Below are positions 1-6,626 of a stretch of DNA of 11,419 bases, in pieces. Position numbers and translations under genes: made by a program. The DNA lies in assembly GCA_964344765.1 (NCBI GenBank), contig CAYFOM010000066.1, forward strand, positions 1 through 11,419. Direction: 5' to 3'. Source of the stretch: JACNIZ01 sp964344765 (GTDB lineage: Bacteria; Planctomycetota; UBA1135). Every line of letters starts with the position of its first letter. Position 1 is the first letter of the stretch. The notes below the pieces were generated by a model. It was given only the letters and a program-made list of their open reading frames with translations, did not search any database and had not been told where the DNA came from.

Positions 1-39
1 GAAGAAACCTGCCAGGTGTGACTTTGAGGGGATTGCGGA

Positions 40-231
40 TTACTGGGTAAGCTCACCACCATTCGGCGAAGCCAAATTCCAGCTACAACTCCCGAATTCA
101 TGCAATTCAAGCGGCAAGTTGTTTACCGATTCAAATTCCGATTTGGTGCCACGGCTACAAGCTCCACTTCCAACTACCGCCATAATCAATGCGATCCCAA
201 TCAGATTTACATGCAAATTATTTTGTGACAC
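40..231 (-). CDS. Small exported or lipoprotein-like peptide, hypothetical (63 aa)
   Basis: I do not recognise this protein. It would begin with GTG at 231; the frame upstream has no other usable start before a stop near 307. Residues 9-20 form a hydrophobic stretch (NLIGIALIMAVV) followed by GSGAC with Cys25, which resembles a signal peptide. Ser at -3 makes it a poor lipobox, but S-G-A also fits signal peptidase I. The short mature part is polar with one more Cys (Cys49), so a disulfide is possible. There is no convincing ribosome binding site; the nearest GGAGA-like stretch lies more than 20 nt upstream. The frame stays open for 13 codons past the stop to the window edge, so a truncated longer protein cannot be excluded. 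It lies downstream of the large minus-strand lipoprotein gene, separated by the palindrome at 296-371. The export-like N-terminus is the main argument that it is real. Confidence 0.42.
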   Translation of the reverse strand: MSQNNLHVNLIGIALIMAVVGSGACSRGTKSEFESVNNLPLELHEFGSCSWNLASPNGGELTQ

Positions 232-266
232 GTGAGTGTGGTGCTTCGAGTGTTCTCCCCACGGAT

Positions 267-290
267 GAATGGGTGAATGAGGGAATGGGT
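267..290. repeat. Three tandem 8-bp units (GAATGGGT-like)
   Basis: Three head-to-tail octamers read GAATGGGT, GAATGAGG and GAATGGGT. The outer two are identical and the middle one differs at two bases. They lie 5 bp left of the long palindrome, between the two minus-strand genes. They could be iterated binding sites or simple slippage; nothing here shows function. Confidence 0.5.
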
Positions 291-295
291 TCCTG

Positions 296-371
296 TGTTT
301 CGGGGGTTACTCCCAGCGGCTTTTGGTAGCGCTTGCGCTACCCTTTGCCGCGGGGAGCAACCCCCGAAACA
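296..371. repeat. Long imperfect palindrome (37-nt arms, 2-nt loop)
   Basis: Arm 296-332 pairs with arm 335-371 around a TT loop, giving 31 of 37 positions as Watson-Crick pairs. The core is GGTAGCGC-TT-GCGCTACC. It is followed outward by a 4-nt T/T(C) internal loop, a GCGGC block, an A/G mismatch, a CTCCC block, an A/C mismatch, and an outer block with five consecutive G:C pairs flanked by TTTC/GAAA. It starts 18 nt beyond the stop of the 995-residue lipoprotein gene, where a terminator would be expected. There is no T-run after the stem on either strand, so it is not a standard intrinsic terminator. The structure suits a REP/BIME-like intergenic element or a strong 3'-end RNA hairpin. Only one copy is visible here, so repeat status across the genome is an inference. 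Confidence 0.85.
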
Positions 372-389
372 ACTACCACATTCAACCAA

Positions 390-3377
390 TCACTGAATCG
401 TCACCTTAAACACACTCGAAGTACGACCGAACATCACACTTTGGAGCCAGACGTCTAGACCTTGGGCTGCGTTGGGGATGTTCTTGGTGACTGTGGCGGT
501 GCCGGAGGCGTCGGCGTTGGCAGAACCTACTAGGATTGGATCTCGCAGGCTGAGCGTGGTGCTTAGCGCGGCGATTTCGTACAAGCCTTTGCCGGTGGTG
601 CTGTAGGTGAAGTAGACGCGGGTGCCGGCCGGGGCACCGGTGGATTCGAGTACGGCGGTGGTGCCGGCGATCAGCGTCGGTTCAGTTAGGTCGAACTCGG
701 TGGGCTGGATGTCGTAGCGCGCGATCCAGGTTCGCCAGGAACTGGTGCTGCCGTTGGTCCATTCGTGGTGACCCCAGAAGGTGTCGGCGTTGAATGGGTC
801 GGCTTGGGTGCCGGAGTAGTCGCCCCAACGTCCGCTGGTGTGAGCGTTCGACGAAACACGGACGACTTGGCCTGGGCGGAATTCGTTGAGCGGATCACTT
901 GCGGCGCGGACGGCGCGTCCCATCGAAATGTACTCGCTGTTGGAAGAGCGCGCATAGGTGATCGCGGCGTTGTCGTTCATGTCGACGGCAATCGACGGGA
1001 AGAAGGTGTAGATGCCGCCACCGAGGTTGATTTCGCCCCACTGATTCACGGTCGGCGTTCCGCCGCTTGGCCAGCCATTCATGTCGAATTCGTACCAACG
1101 CGCACGTGAGCGCTGATTGTTGACGTGGTGCACCGCCCAAATCGAATCGTTGGCTTGGGCGCAGCTCCAGAATCGCGGCTCGAACAAGTACGGCTTCGAC
1201 GAGGTACCCTTTTGCGGCGGATGCGCCGGGTAGGTGTAAGGCTCGACCGATACGGTCACCGTCTGGCGGTTGTAGCTGCCGAATGGATCGGTAATCGCAT
1301 GCAAGATCACCGTCGTGTTATTCGAATTTTCAGTCGACTGCGCGATGTAAAGCGTGCCAGTGTTGTCTTGCACCACCGGAATGCCCATCGATTGCTGGCT
1401 GTTGCCGGTAATCAACTCATGCGTGGTCGTTGCCGCGCCACCGCTCAAAACCGACGACTTATCGATCAAGTAAATCAGGTATTTATCCGGACCGAAGAAG
1501 TCGGCAGTCAGCATGACCGTGTCGTTGCTCAACGACATGTTCGGCGAATCGATGTCGCCGCCCGAGATCGACGTGACGTCGAAGCGGTACTTGTGCCAAT
1601 CGCTCGAATTGGTCGGCGAATCGTCTTTGGAGATCGCGAACAAGAAGTACGAACGACCACCGGTGCGCTCGCATGCCATCGCCAAGAAGCGCTGTGCATG
1701 CGGGTCCCAGCAAGCTTCGGGGTCAAAGACGAAGCCGCCGGCCCCTTGGTTGCCCCAGAAACCGTTGGATTCAATCTTGTCGCCCCACAGCTCGGTGCCG
1801 GTGCGGTTGAAGCAAGCAATGCGACCGTTGACGATACCGATGATGTGATCGGGACCAATCGCCATTTCCGGATCCGGCGGGGTCCAGCCGGTGCCGGGGA
1901 TTGCTTCGAAACCGAAGTCTCCGGAAGTTGCCGGCAGCATCAAACGATCTTGCGGAGTCCAGTTCGGATCCCAAATCGGCGGGATCGCGGCGTGGTCTTC
2001 GTTGTTGTAATCGATGTTTGCCGCTTGCGGTTCGCCTAGAGCGAGCTGCTTTTGAGTTGCGCTAATGCTGTTTTCACTGCGATGCAAACTCAGGTGCGCC
2101 GCGCTGGAATCGCCGAGGCCGGCATTGCCGTCCCACGCCAACGCGATGTCGCCTTGATCGGTCCAAACGACGCGTTGCACGCCGGTGGCGGCGGTCAAAA
2201 ACTGGCGACCGTCAATCTGCGCGGTGCCTTGTTCGACCTCGATCAATTCGCCGTCGGCGTTGAATTGATGAATGACGATGTCGCGATCGACGCCTCCATG
2301 TGCACCAGCAACATCGGTCGGCCGCTCGGTGTTGAATGCCACCAAGTAACGGCCGTCGTTCGATGCGGCAACAGCCACACCGCTCTTCCAACCATCATCC
2401 GGCGTGGCGACGGTTTGCGCATGCAAGCGCTTGCCGCTGCGGTTAAAGCGTGCCGCTTCAACCGCGTAACCTTCGGCGTGTTCGACCAACCACGCGGCGA
2501 TGAATTCGCCGTTAGGGAGCACATCGATGCTCGGTTCGATCGAGGTTGGATTGGTGCTTAAACGGAACTCGTCGCCGGCTGGGGTGCCGTCGGCGTTGAG
2601 ATGGCAGGCCCAAATCCCGCTGGAATGATCGGCATGCGCGCGTGCCCAAGTCAGCAGGTAACTGCCGTCGGCTATTGCGGTCAGACTTGGCAAGGTGTCG
2701 GTGCCTTGACCTGGATGACTGACGACCACATCGCTGGAATCAGTGTCGGCCAGCGAGCGCGCGCGAAGTTCGAAGCGGGCGAGGCCGTCGGCGTCAGTTG
2801 GTAGTTGATCGGCGAAAACCGCCAGCACACCACCGTCACCATTCGCGGCGAGCACCGGCATGCTTTGATCATCTTGGCGCTGACTGTTCACCGCGATCTC
2901 GGGACCGGCGGCAACGTATTGTCCTTCCTTCATTTCAAAGCGACGCGCGACCACCGACGAACCACTGCCGTCTTGACCGTGCGACTCCCACGCAAACCAC
3001 GCACTGCCATCGGCGGCAAACGCAACTGTTGGCTTGTACTGCATGCCCGGCATGGTTTGGTTGACGTGAAGCTCGTGGCTCAGCGCGTTGCCGGCGGCGT
3101 CGAAAGCGCGCGCGAACACGCCGTAAGTGCCTCCCTCTTGGCGCCGGCTGTCCCAAGCGACCATGTAGCTGCCGTCGGGCGCCACGGCCAGTGCGGCATG
3201 AGCTTGGGTAGACGAACTAAAAACGCTCGCGCGCAAATCGCTGGCCACCGATTGGGCGGCGACGTCGGCGATCACTGGATCAACGTCGGCGCTGGCGGCT
3301 TGGGGGGATGTCGAGCACGCGGTCAGCGCGCTCAGGGAGGCAGCAGATGCCGCCATCAACCAATGAGTTTTTGCCAT
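390..3377 (-). CDS. Large secreted lipoprotein with two β-propeller regions and C-terminal β domain (995 aa)
   Basis: The exact function is unknown; it is probably a surface-anchored or periplasmic protein. The N-terminus has Lys3, a hydrophobic stretch and a good lipobox SALTAC, so Cys21 is probably lipidated. Residues about 60-430 hold six or seven blades of roughly 50-60 residues with a recurring pattern of x-DG-x-(hydrophobic)-AW, for example APDGSYMVAWDS, AADGSAWFAWES and LPNGEFIAAWLV. Residues about 480-890 form a second, different propeller-like region; its features include DWHKYRFDVT, DIDSPNMSLSNDTVMLT and RWGDYSGTQADP...TFWGHHEW, a motif set common in secreted proteins of Planctomycetota and Bacteroidota. 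Residues about 895-995 (TLIAGTTAVLESTGAPAGTR onward to FKVTIQ) form a β domain like those ending many planctomycete exported proteins. The ATG at 3377 is chosen because it gives the complete signal peptide; no Shine-Dalgarno is seen. It is divergent from thiE. I see no catalytic motif. Confidence 0.9.
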   Translation of the reverse strand: MAKTHWLMAASAASLSALTACSTSPQAASADVDPVIADVAAQSVASDLRASVFSSSTQAHAALAVAPDGSYMVAWDSRRQEGGTYGVFARAFDAAGNALSHELHVNQTMPGMQYKPTVAFAADGSAWFAWESHGQDGSGSSVVARRFEMKEGQYVAAGPEIAVNSQRQDDQSMPVLAANGDGGVLAVFADQLPTDADGLARFELRARSLADTDSSDVVVSHPGQGTDTLPSLTAIADGSYLLTWARAHADHSSGIWACHLNADGTPAGDEFRLSTNPTSIEPSIDVLPNGEFIAAWLVEHAEGYAVEAARFNRSGKRLHAQTVATPDDGWKSGVAVAASNDGRYLVAFNTERPTDVAGAHGGVDRDIVIHQFNADGELIEVEQGTAQIDGRQFLTAATGVQRVVWTDQGDIALAWDGNAGLGDSSAAHLSLHRSENSISATQKQLALGEPQAANIDYNNEDHAAIPPIWDPNWTPQDRLMLPATSGDFGFEAIPGTGWTPPDPEMAIGPDHIIGIVNGRIACFNRTGTELWGDKIESNGFWGNQGAGGFVFDPEACWDPHAQRFLAMACERTGGRSYFLFAISKDDSPTNSSDWHKYRFDVTSISGGDIDSPNMSLSNDTVMLTADFFGPDKYLIYLIDKSSVLSGGAATTTHELITGNSQQSMGIPVVQDNTGTLYIAQSTENSNNTTVILHAITDPFGSYNRQTVTVSVEPYTYPAHPPQKGTSSKPYLFEPRFWSCAQANDSIWAVHHVNNQRSRARWYEFDMNGWPSGGTPTVNQWGEINLGGGIYTFFPSIAVDMNDNAAITYARSSNSEYISMGRAVRAASDPLNEFRPGQVVRVSSNAHTSGRWGDYSGTQADPFNADTFWGHHEWTNGSTSSWRTWIARYDIQPTEFDLTEPTLIAGTTAVLESTGAPAGTRVYFTYSTTGKGLYEIAALSTTLSLRDPILVGSANADASGTATVTKNIPNAAQGLDVWLQSVMFGRTSSVFKVTIQ

Positions 3378-3401
3378 CGAATTCGAGGGTGGGAGTAAAG
3401 G

Positions 3402-3408
3402 AAGGAGG
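3402..3408 (+). promoter_or_regulatory. Shine-Dalgarno AAGGAGG upstream of thiE
   Basis: This is the only strong ribosome binding site in the window. AAGGAGG ends 13 nt before the ATG at 3422 and 22 nt before the alternative ATG at 3431. It therefore favours 3422, although the spacing is longer than usual. The upstream extension of the open frame to 3308 lies inside the divergent lipoprotein gene and adds residues unlike any ThiE N-terminus. Confidence 0.6.
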
Positions 3409-3421
3409 CCGTTTCTCTATC

Positions 3422-4087
3422 ATGCACAGGATGAGTGGTTGGTCAAATCCTGGCGGGAATTCGAAGCCGCAAATGCAGCTTTGCCTGCTGTTCACCCGCG
3501 ACCTGTGCCGGAATGAACCGCTTCAGGTGCTGCGCGACGCGATTGCCGGCGGCGTCGATTCGGTTCAGTTGCGTGAAAAGGAAATGAACGACGCCGACTT
3601 TTTGGCGTGGGCGAAAATCGTTTTGGATGAGTGCCGGCAGCTGCGCGTGCCGCTGATCATCAATGACCGCGTGGAAATCGCCGCTCAAATCTACGCCGCC
3701 GGCGTGCATGTTGGCCAAGACGACATGCCGGTGCGTGAGGCGCGCAAATTGTTGGCGCCGGGTCAATGGGTAGGGCTGTCTACTCACTCCATCGACGAGC
3801 TGGAAGACGCCGCCGATCAGGGTGCGGATTACGTCGGCTTTGGCCCGATGTTTACCACTGCACTTAAGCCCCACCTGCGCGCCCAATCCGCCGACGACGT
3901 CATCCGCGCCGCGATGTTCGCACGCGTTCCGGTTCTCGCCATCGGCGGCATCACTCCGGAAAATGTAGACGCCGTGCCGCAAAAATTCGGAATTGCTGTA
4001 AGTGCCGCGATTTGTGCGGCAAATGATTCAAAAATGGCGGCGATGCAACTACGTCATAGAAACCAATCCAATCCATGGCACGAATAA
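3422..4087 (+). CDS. thiE: Thiamine phosphate synthase
   Basis: ThiE (EC 2.5.1.3) joins the pyrimidine HMP-PP and the carboxylated thiazole phosphate to make thiamine phosphate in the cytoplasm. The 221-residue product has the family's TIM-barrel signature in order: QLREK (49-53), INDR (80-83), GVHVGQDD (94-101), GLSTH (118-122), DYVGFGPMFTT with Lys149 (137-149), AIGGI (173-177) and GIAVSAAI (190-197). These provide the pyrophosphate, Mg and thiazole phosphate binding residues, so the enzyme looks intact, and its length matches the family. The first 18 residues are a poorly conserved extension, so a start at 3431 is possible. No other thi gene is nearby and no TPP riboswitch was recognised in the 44-bp upstream gap. 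The 3' end overlaps the start of the serine hydrolase by 13 bp, which allows translational coupling. GC is near 60%, typical for the window. Confidence 0.95.
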   Translation: MHRMSGWSNPGGNSKPQMQLCLLFTRDLCRNEPLQVLRDAIAGGVDSVQLREKEMNDADFLAWAKIVLDECRQLRVPLIINDRVEIAAQIYAAGVHVGQDDMPVREARKLLAPGQWVGLSTHSIDELEDAADQGADYVGFGPMFTTALKPHLRAQSADDVIRAAMFARVPVLAIGGITPENVDAVPQKFGIAVSAAICAANDSKMAAMQLRHRNQSNPWHE

Positions 4088-5442
4088 TCCTCACCACCCT
4101 TATCGCCGCTCTTTCATTTTGCTCGTTCCCAACGACTGCGAATGCTCAAAAAAGTGGCGACCCAGAAAGACTTGTATCCAAGCACAAGACCTCTCAGGAG
4201 CTGGCTGCCGCTTTAGAGAACTTGAAATACCACGGCTTCTCAGGATCGGTAATTGGCTCAGTTAAGGGAGAAGTAAGAGTGGCAATGGGCGTGGGTCTTG
4301 CGAATCGAGAAAAAGGAATTTCGAACACGGCCAACACGCTGTTTGAACTAGCCTCGGTGACAAAGCAATTCACTGGCGCTGCGGTGTGCCTTTTAATGGA
4401 TCGCAAAAAGCTCAAGCTAAGCGATTCCATCGATAAGCATTTGCCTTCGGTGCCGGATCATTCCAAAAAAATAACGATCCGCCATCTATTGGAGCATTCA
4501 TCCGGCATCCCTGGATCTAACTCCAACGGAGCTGGGTTTGAGCTCAAGCCGGTGGTCGCGTCCTTCTTACGTGGTGGACCGAAACACAAGCCGGGGGAAA
4601 GACATGAATATTGGAACCAAGGCTATGCGCTACTGGCCGGGGTTGTGCAAACTGTAAGTAGCCAAAGCTATTCATAGTTTTGCACGGATCACTTATTCAA
4701 AGCTGCTGGTATGAATTATTCTTGCTTTACCGGAGATTCGGCCCCCGCCAACACTCAAATAGCAACGGGTTATTCCGCTAGAGGCAACCCGCGCACTGCC
4801 TTAGAACATCCTTATCGAGAATACGGTTTCCAATATCAGGGAATGGGAGGTGCCGTTAGTAATGTCTGGGATTTATTACGCTGGGATCAGGCCTTGAGCA
4901 AAAAGAAAGTTTTATCGTCTAAGGCAACTAAGGCACTCTTCAAGCCGGGGCCGGGCGGCTATGCGCTGGGTTGGAAGATTGATGAAAAAGGCAGCGTCCT
5001 TCGCCAATCTCATGGCGGATCCGTGCGCGGTTTTGTTTGTGAAATTCGACGTCTTCCAAAGAAGAAGGCATTCATCGCAGTTCTATGCAACGATGATGAT
5101 TTCATGCCCAGTACGGTATCTCAAATTATTGAAGATGCTTTGTTAAAAGGCGAGGTTATGGATATTCCCAAGGGGTTGGATAAAGAGACGCAGGCCAAGT
5201 TCGTCGGTAGCTATAAAACGGCCAAGGGACACAAAATGGAAATCGCGGCTAAAGGCGAATCCACGATGGTAAAAATCTACTGGCCGCAAGGCTATCGCAG
5301 CTTTGGCACGATGGGCATGAACGAGGACAAGGATTTGGTTTTCTTGCCGCTATTTGACCCGTCCATTTCCAAGGTTAAGTTCAACGATGACGGCTTAGCT
5401 GACTCTATCGACCTTGGCTACGGGCCTTACCGACGAGAATAG
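4075..5442 (+). pseudogene. Exported class C β-lactamase-family serine hydrolase interrupted by in-frame TAG
   Basis: One reading frame spans the region except for a TAG at 4675-4677 (codon 201). Before it lie a signal peptide with a clear signal peptidase I site (TTANA|Q, residues 20-25), the nucleophile motif S94-V-T-K97, the HSSGIPG segment from H141, and the Y179-W-N181 motif. After it, in the same frame, come the DHLFKAAGM segment, GGYALGWKI, and H313-G-G in the position of the KTG/HxG motif. A C-terminal β domain (about 375-455) completes the protein. All catalytic motifs of the PF00144 family are present; such proteins include esterases, peptidases and β-lactamases, and the substrate here is unknown. 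The family pattern SYSxFxxDHLFKxAGM suggests that one residue was replaced by the stop, for example Glu GAG to TAG. Unless the stop is read through, the product is a 200-residue fragment lacking the third motif. ATG 4713 region starts would lack Ser94. GC is about 49% against 58-60% around it. An assembly or sequencing error is also possible. Confidence 0.85.
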
Positions 5443-5454
5443 CCCTCAATCGAG

Positions 5455-5472
5455 AATGCGGCGAAACGCATT
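5455..5472. other. Small hairpin (6-bp stem, GCGAAA loop)
   Basis: AATGCG at 5455-5460 pairs with CGCATT at 5467-5472 around a 6-nt loop. It sits in the 56-bp gap after the serine hydrolase stop. There is no T-run after it, so a terminator role is doubtful; it may be chance or a weak RNA structure. Confidence 0.25.
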
Positions 5473-5498
5473 GTGGAGTGGGGTGTTAGGCTAATCGT

Positions 5499-6563
5499 AT
5501 GTCGAGTATCACTCCCCAACCACCTTCCTGTCTTCAATGGTTGCTGCCGACGGCGATGCTGGCAGTGTTTGCTTGCGGTTCGCCGACTCCGGCACAGGAA
5601 CCGACGACACAAACAAGCGGCGGTGGCATCGGCCACGGTGTCGATAGTGGAGCAAAGCTGAATGCGGCTGCCAGCGGCTTGTTCCGCAATTTAAGTTTGG
5701 ATGTCAATGGACTCATTCGAACTTTCGACGCCTACCTCCCCACTCAAATGCCGACGACTCCGGTACCGCTGGTCTTTTTGGTTCACGGTCACGGCGGCAG
5801 TGCCGATACTTTGACTGGTCATAACGGAGACAAGGCGCCGTTTAAAGTTTGGATGACCCTTGCCGAGCAAGACAAAATGATTTTGGTATTCCCCGACGGC
5901 ACCGTGGGACCGGACGGCAAAACGGGGTGGAACGATAGCCGCGCCGATTCACAAACCAATCCGACCGTCGATGACGTCGCTTTTTTTGAAGCGATGGTGC
6001 AAGAAGCTAACCTGCGCTTAAACATCGACAATGATCAAATATTCGCTGCTGGAATTTCCAATGGCGGCGGCATGGTGTTGCGCCTCGCACAGGAACTTTC
6101 CCACCACATCGACGGCGTAGCCGCGGTGATCATGGGCATGCCGGCGATCAACGAGTCGTCGCCGCCTCCGGTTGCCGTCGACGTTTTATTTATGAATGGA
6201 ACTGGCGACCCACTTGTGCCGTGGAACGGCGGCGATGTGCATGAACCCGGCTCCGGTCGCGGGTCGGTTTTGGCGGGAATGGATTCGGCGTTGTGGTGGG
6301 TCGCGCACAATCAATGCGATCCCAATGCGACCGTCACCAATTTGCAAAACCGCCACTTATTCGATGGCTCGACGGTTCGCTCCCATCTGTACGGGGGCGG
6401 AACCGATGGAAGTCGCGTGGCGATGTACCAAGTGATTGGCGGCGGCCATACTGAACCCAGTCGAGCGCAGCAGTATTCGTGGGTGGTCGAACTTTTGCTC
6501 GGGCGGCAAAATCACGACATCGAAGCTGCCACGGTGATCTGGGATTTTTTCCAAGGCAACTAG
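5499..6563 (+). CDS. Secreted polyhydroxybutyrate-depolymerase/feruloyl-esterase-type lipoprotein
   Basis: This is an α/β-hydrolase of the LpqC/PHB depolymerase type (COG3509; related to carbohydrate esterase family 1). Members cleave ester bonds in polyesters or in acylated plant polysaccharides; the substrate here cannot be told from sequence. The visible motifs are the oxyanion-hole segment HGHGG (96-100), VFPDG (130-134), the conserved VDDVAFF (157-163), the nucleophile elbow G-I-S187-N-G-G, the acid in NGTGDPLVPW with Asp237, and the base in GGGHTEP with His317. The triad is therefore complete. The N-terminus has a hydrophobic stretch ending LAVFACGS, so Cys26 is a likely lipid anchor, followed by a Ser/Gly/Thr-rich linker up to about residue 55. 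No good Shine-Dalgarno precedes the ATG; it is chosen because it gives the full signal peptide. It follows the broken hydrolase by 56 bp and precedes the VPS10-like gene by 63 bp. Confidence 0.9.
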   Translation: MSSITPQPPSCLQWLLPTAMLAVFACGSPTPAQEPTTQTSGGGIGHGVDSGAKLNAAASGLFRNLSLDVNGLIRTFDAYLPTQMPTTPVPLVFLVHGHGGSADTLTGHNGDKAPFKVWMTLAEQDKMILVFPDGTVGPDGKTGWNDSRADSQTNPTVDDVAFFEAMVQEANLRLNIDNDQIFAAGISNGGGMVLRLAQELSHHIDGVAAVIMGMPAINESSPPPVAVDVLFMNGTGDPLVPWNGGDVHEPGSGRGSVLAGMDSALWWVAHNQCDPNATVTNLQNRHLFDGSTVRSHLYGGGTDGSRVAMYQVIGGGHTEPSRAQQYSWVVELLLGRQNHDIEAATVIWDFFQGN

Positions 6564-6626
6564 CCACCCTCCAGGGACGCGCTCGGGCGCTTGCCGCGGA
6601 TCGCAGTGCTCTAGAATGGCGGGGCC

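Noticed and set aside
184..201. An 18-bp identical string shared with 6309-6326 (AATCAATGCGATCCCAAT)
   Set aside because: One copy is in the minus-strand small gene and the other inside the esterase, in unrelated coding contexts with no flanking similarity. It is rarer than expected by chance but carries no other sign of being an element.
1125..2561. Long plus-strand open frames (304 and 169 codons) opposite the 995-residue lipoprotein gene
   Set aside because: They lie entirely antisense to a well-supported gene, are rich in Arg/Val/His in a way typical of the reverse frame of GC-rich coding sequence, and show no family motif or ribosome binding site.
2805..3398. 197-codon plus-strand frame overlapping the start of the lipoprotein gene
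   Set aside because: It is a reverse-frame shadow of the lipoprotein repeats; it has no recognisable domain and ends inside the divergent gap.
3378..3421. TPP riboswitch upstream of thiE
   Set aside because: The gap is only 44 bp and I see none of the conserved THI-box strings; the upstream sequence is coding on the other strand.
4675..4677. TAG as pyrrolysine codon
   Set aside because: Serine hydrolases of this family are not known pyrrolysine proteins, no pyl genes are in the window, and a Glu/Gln/Lys to TAG point mutation explains it more simply.
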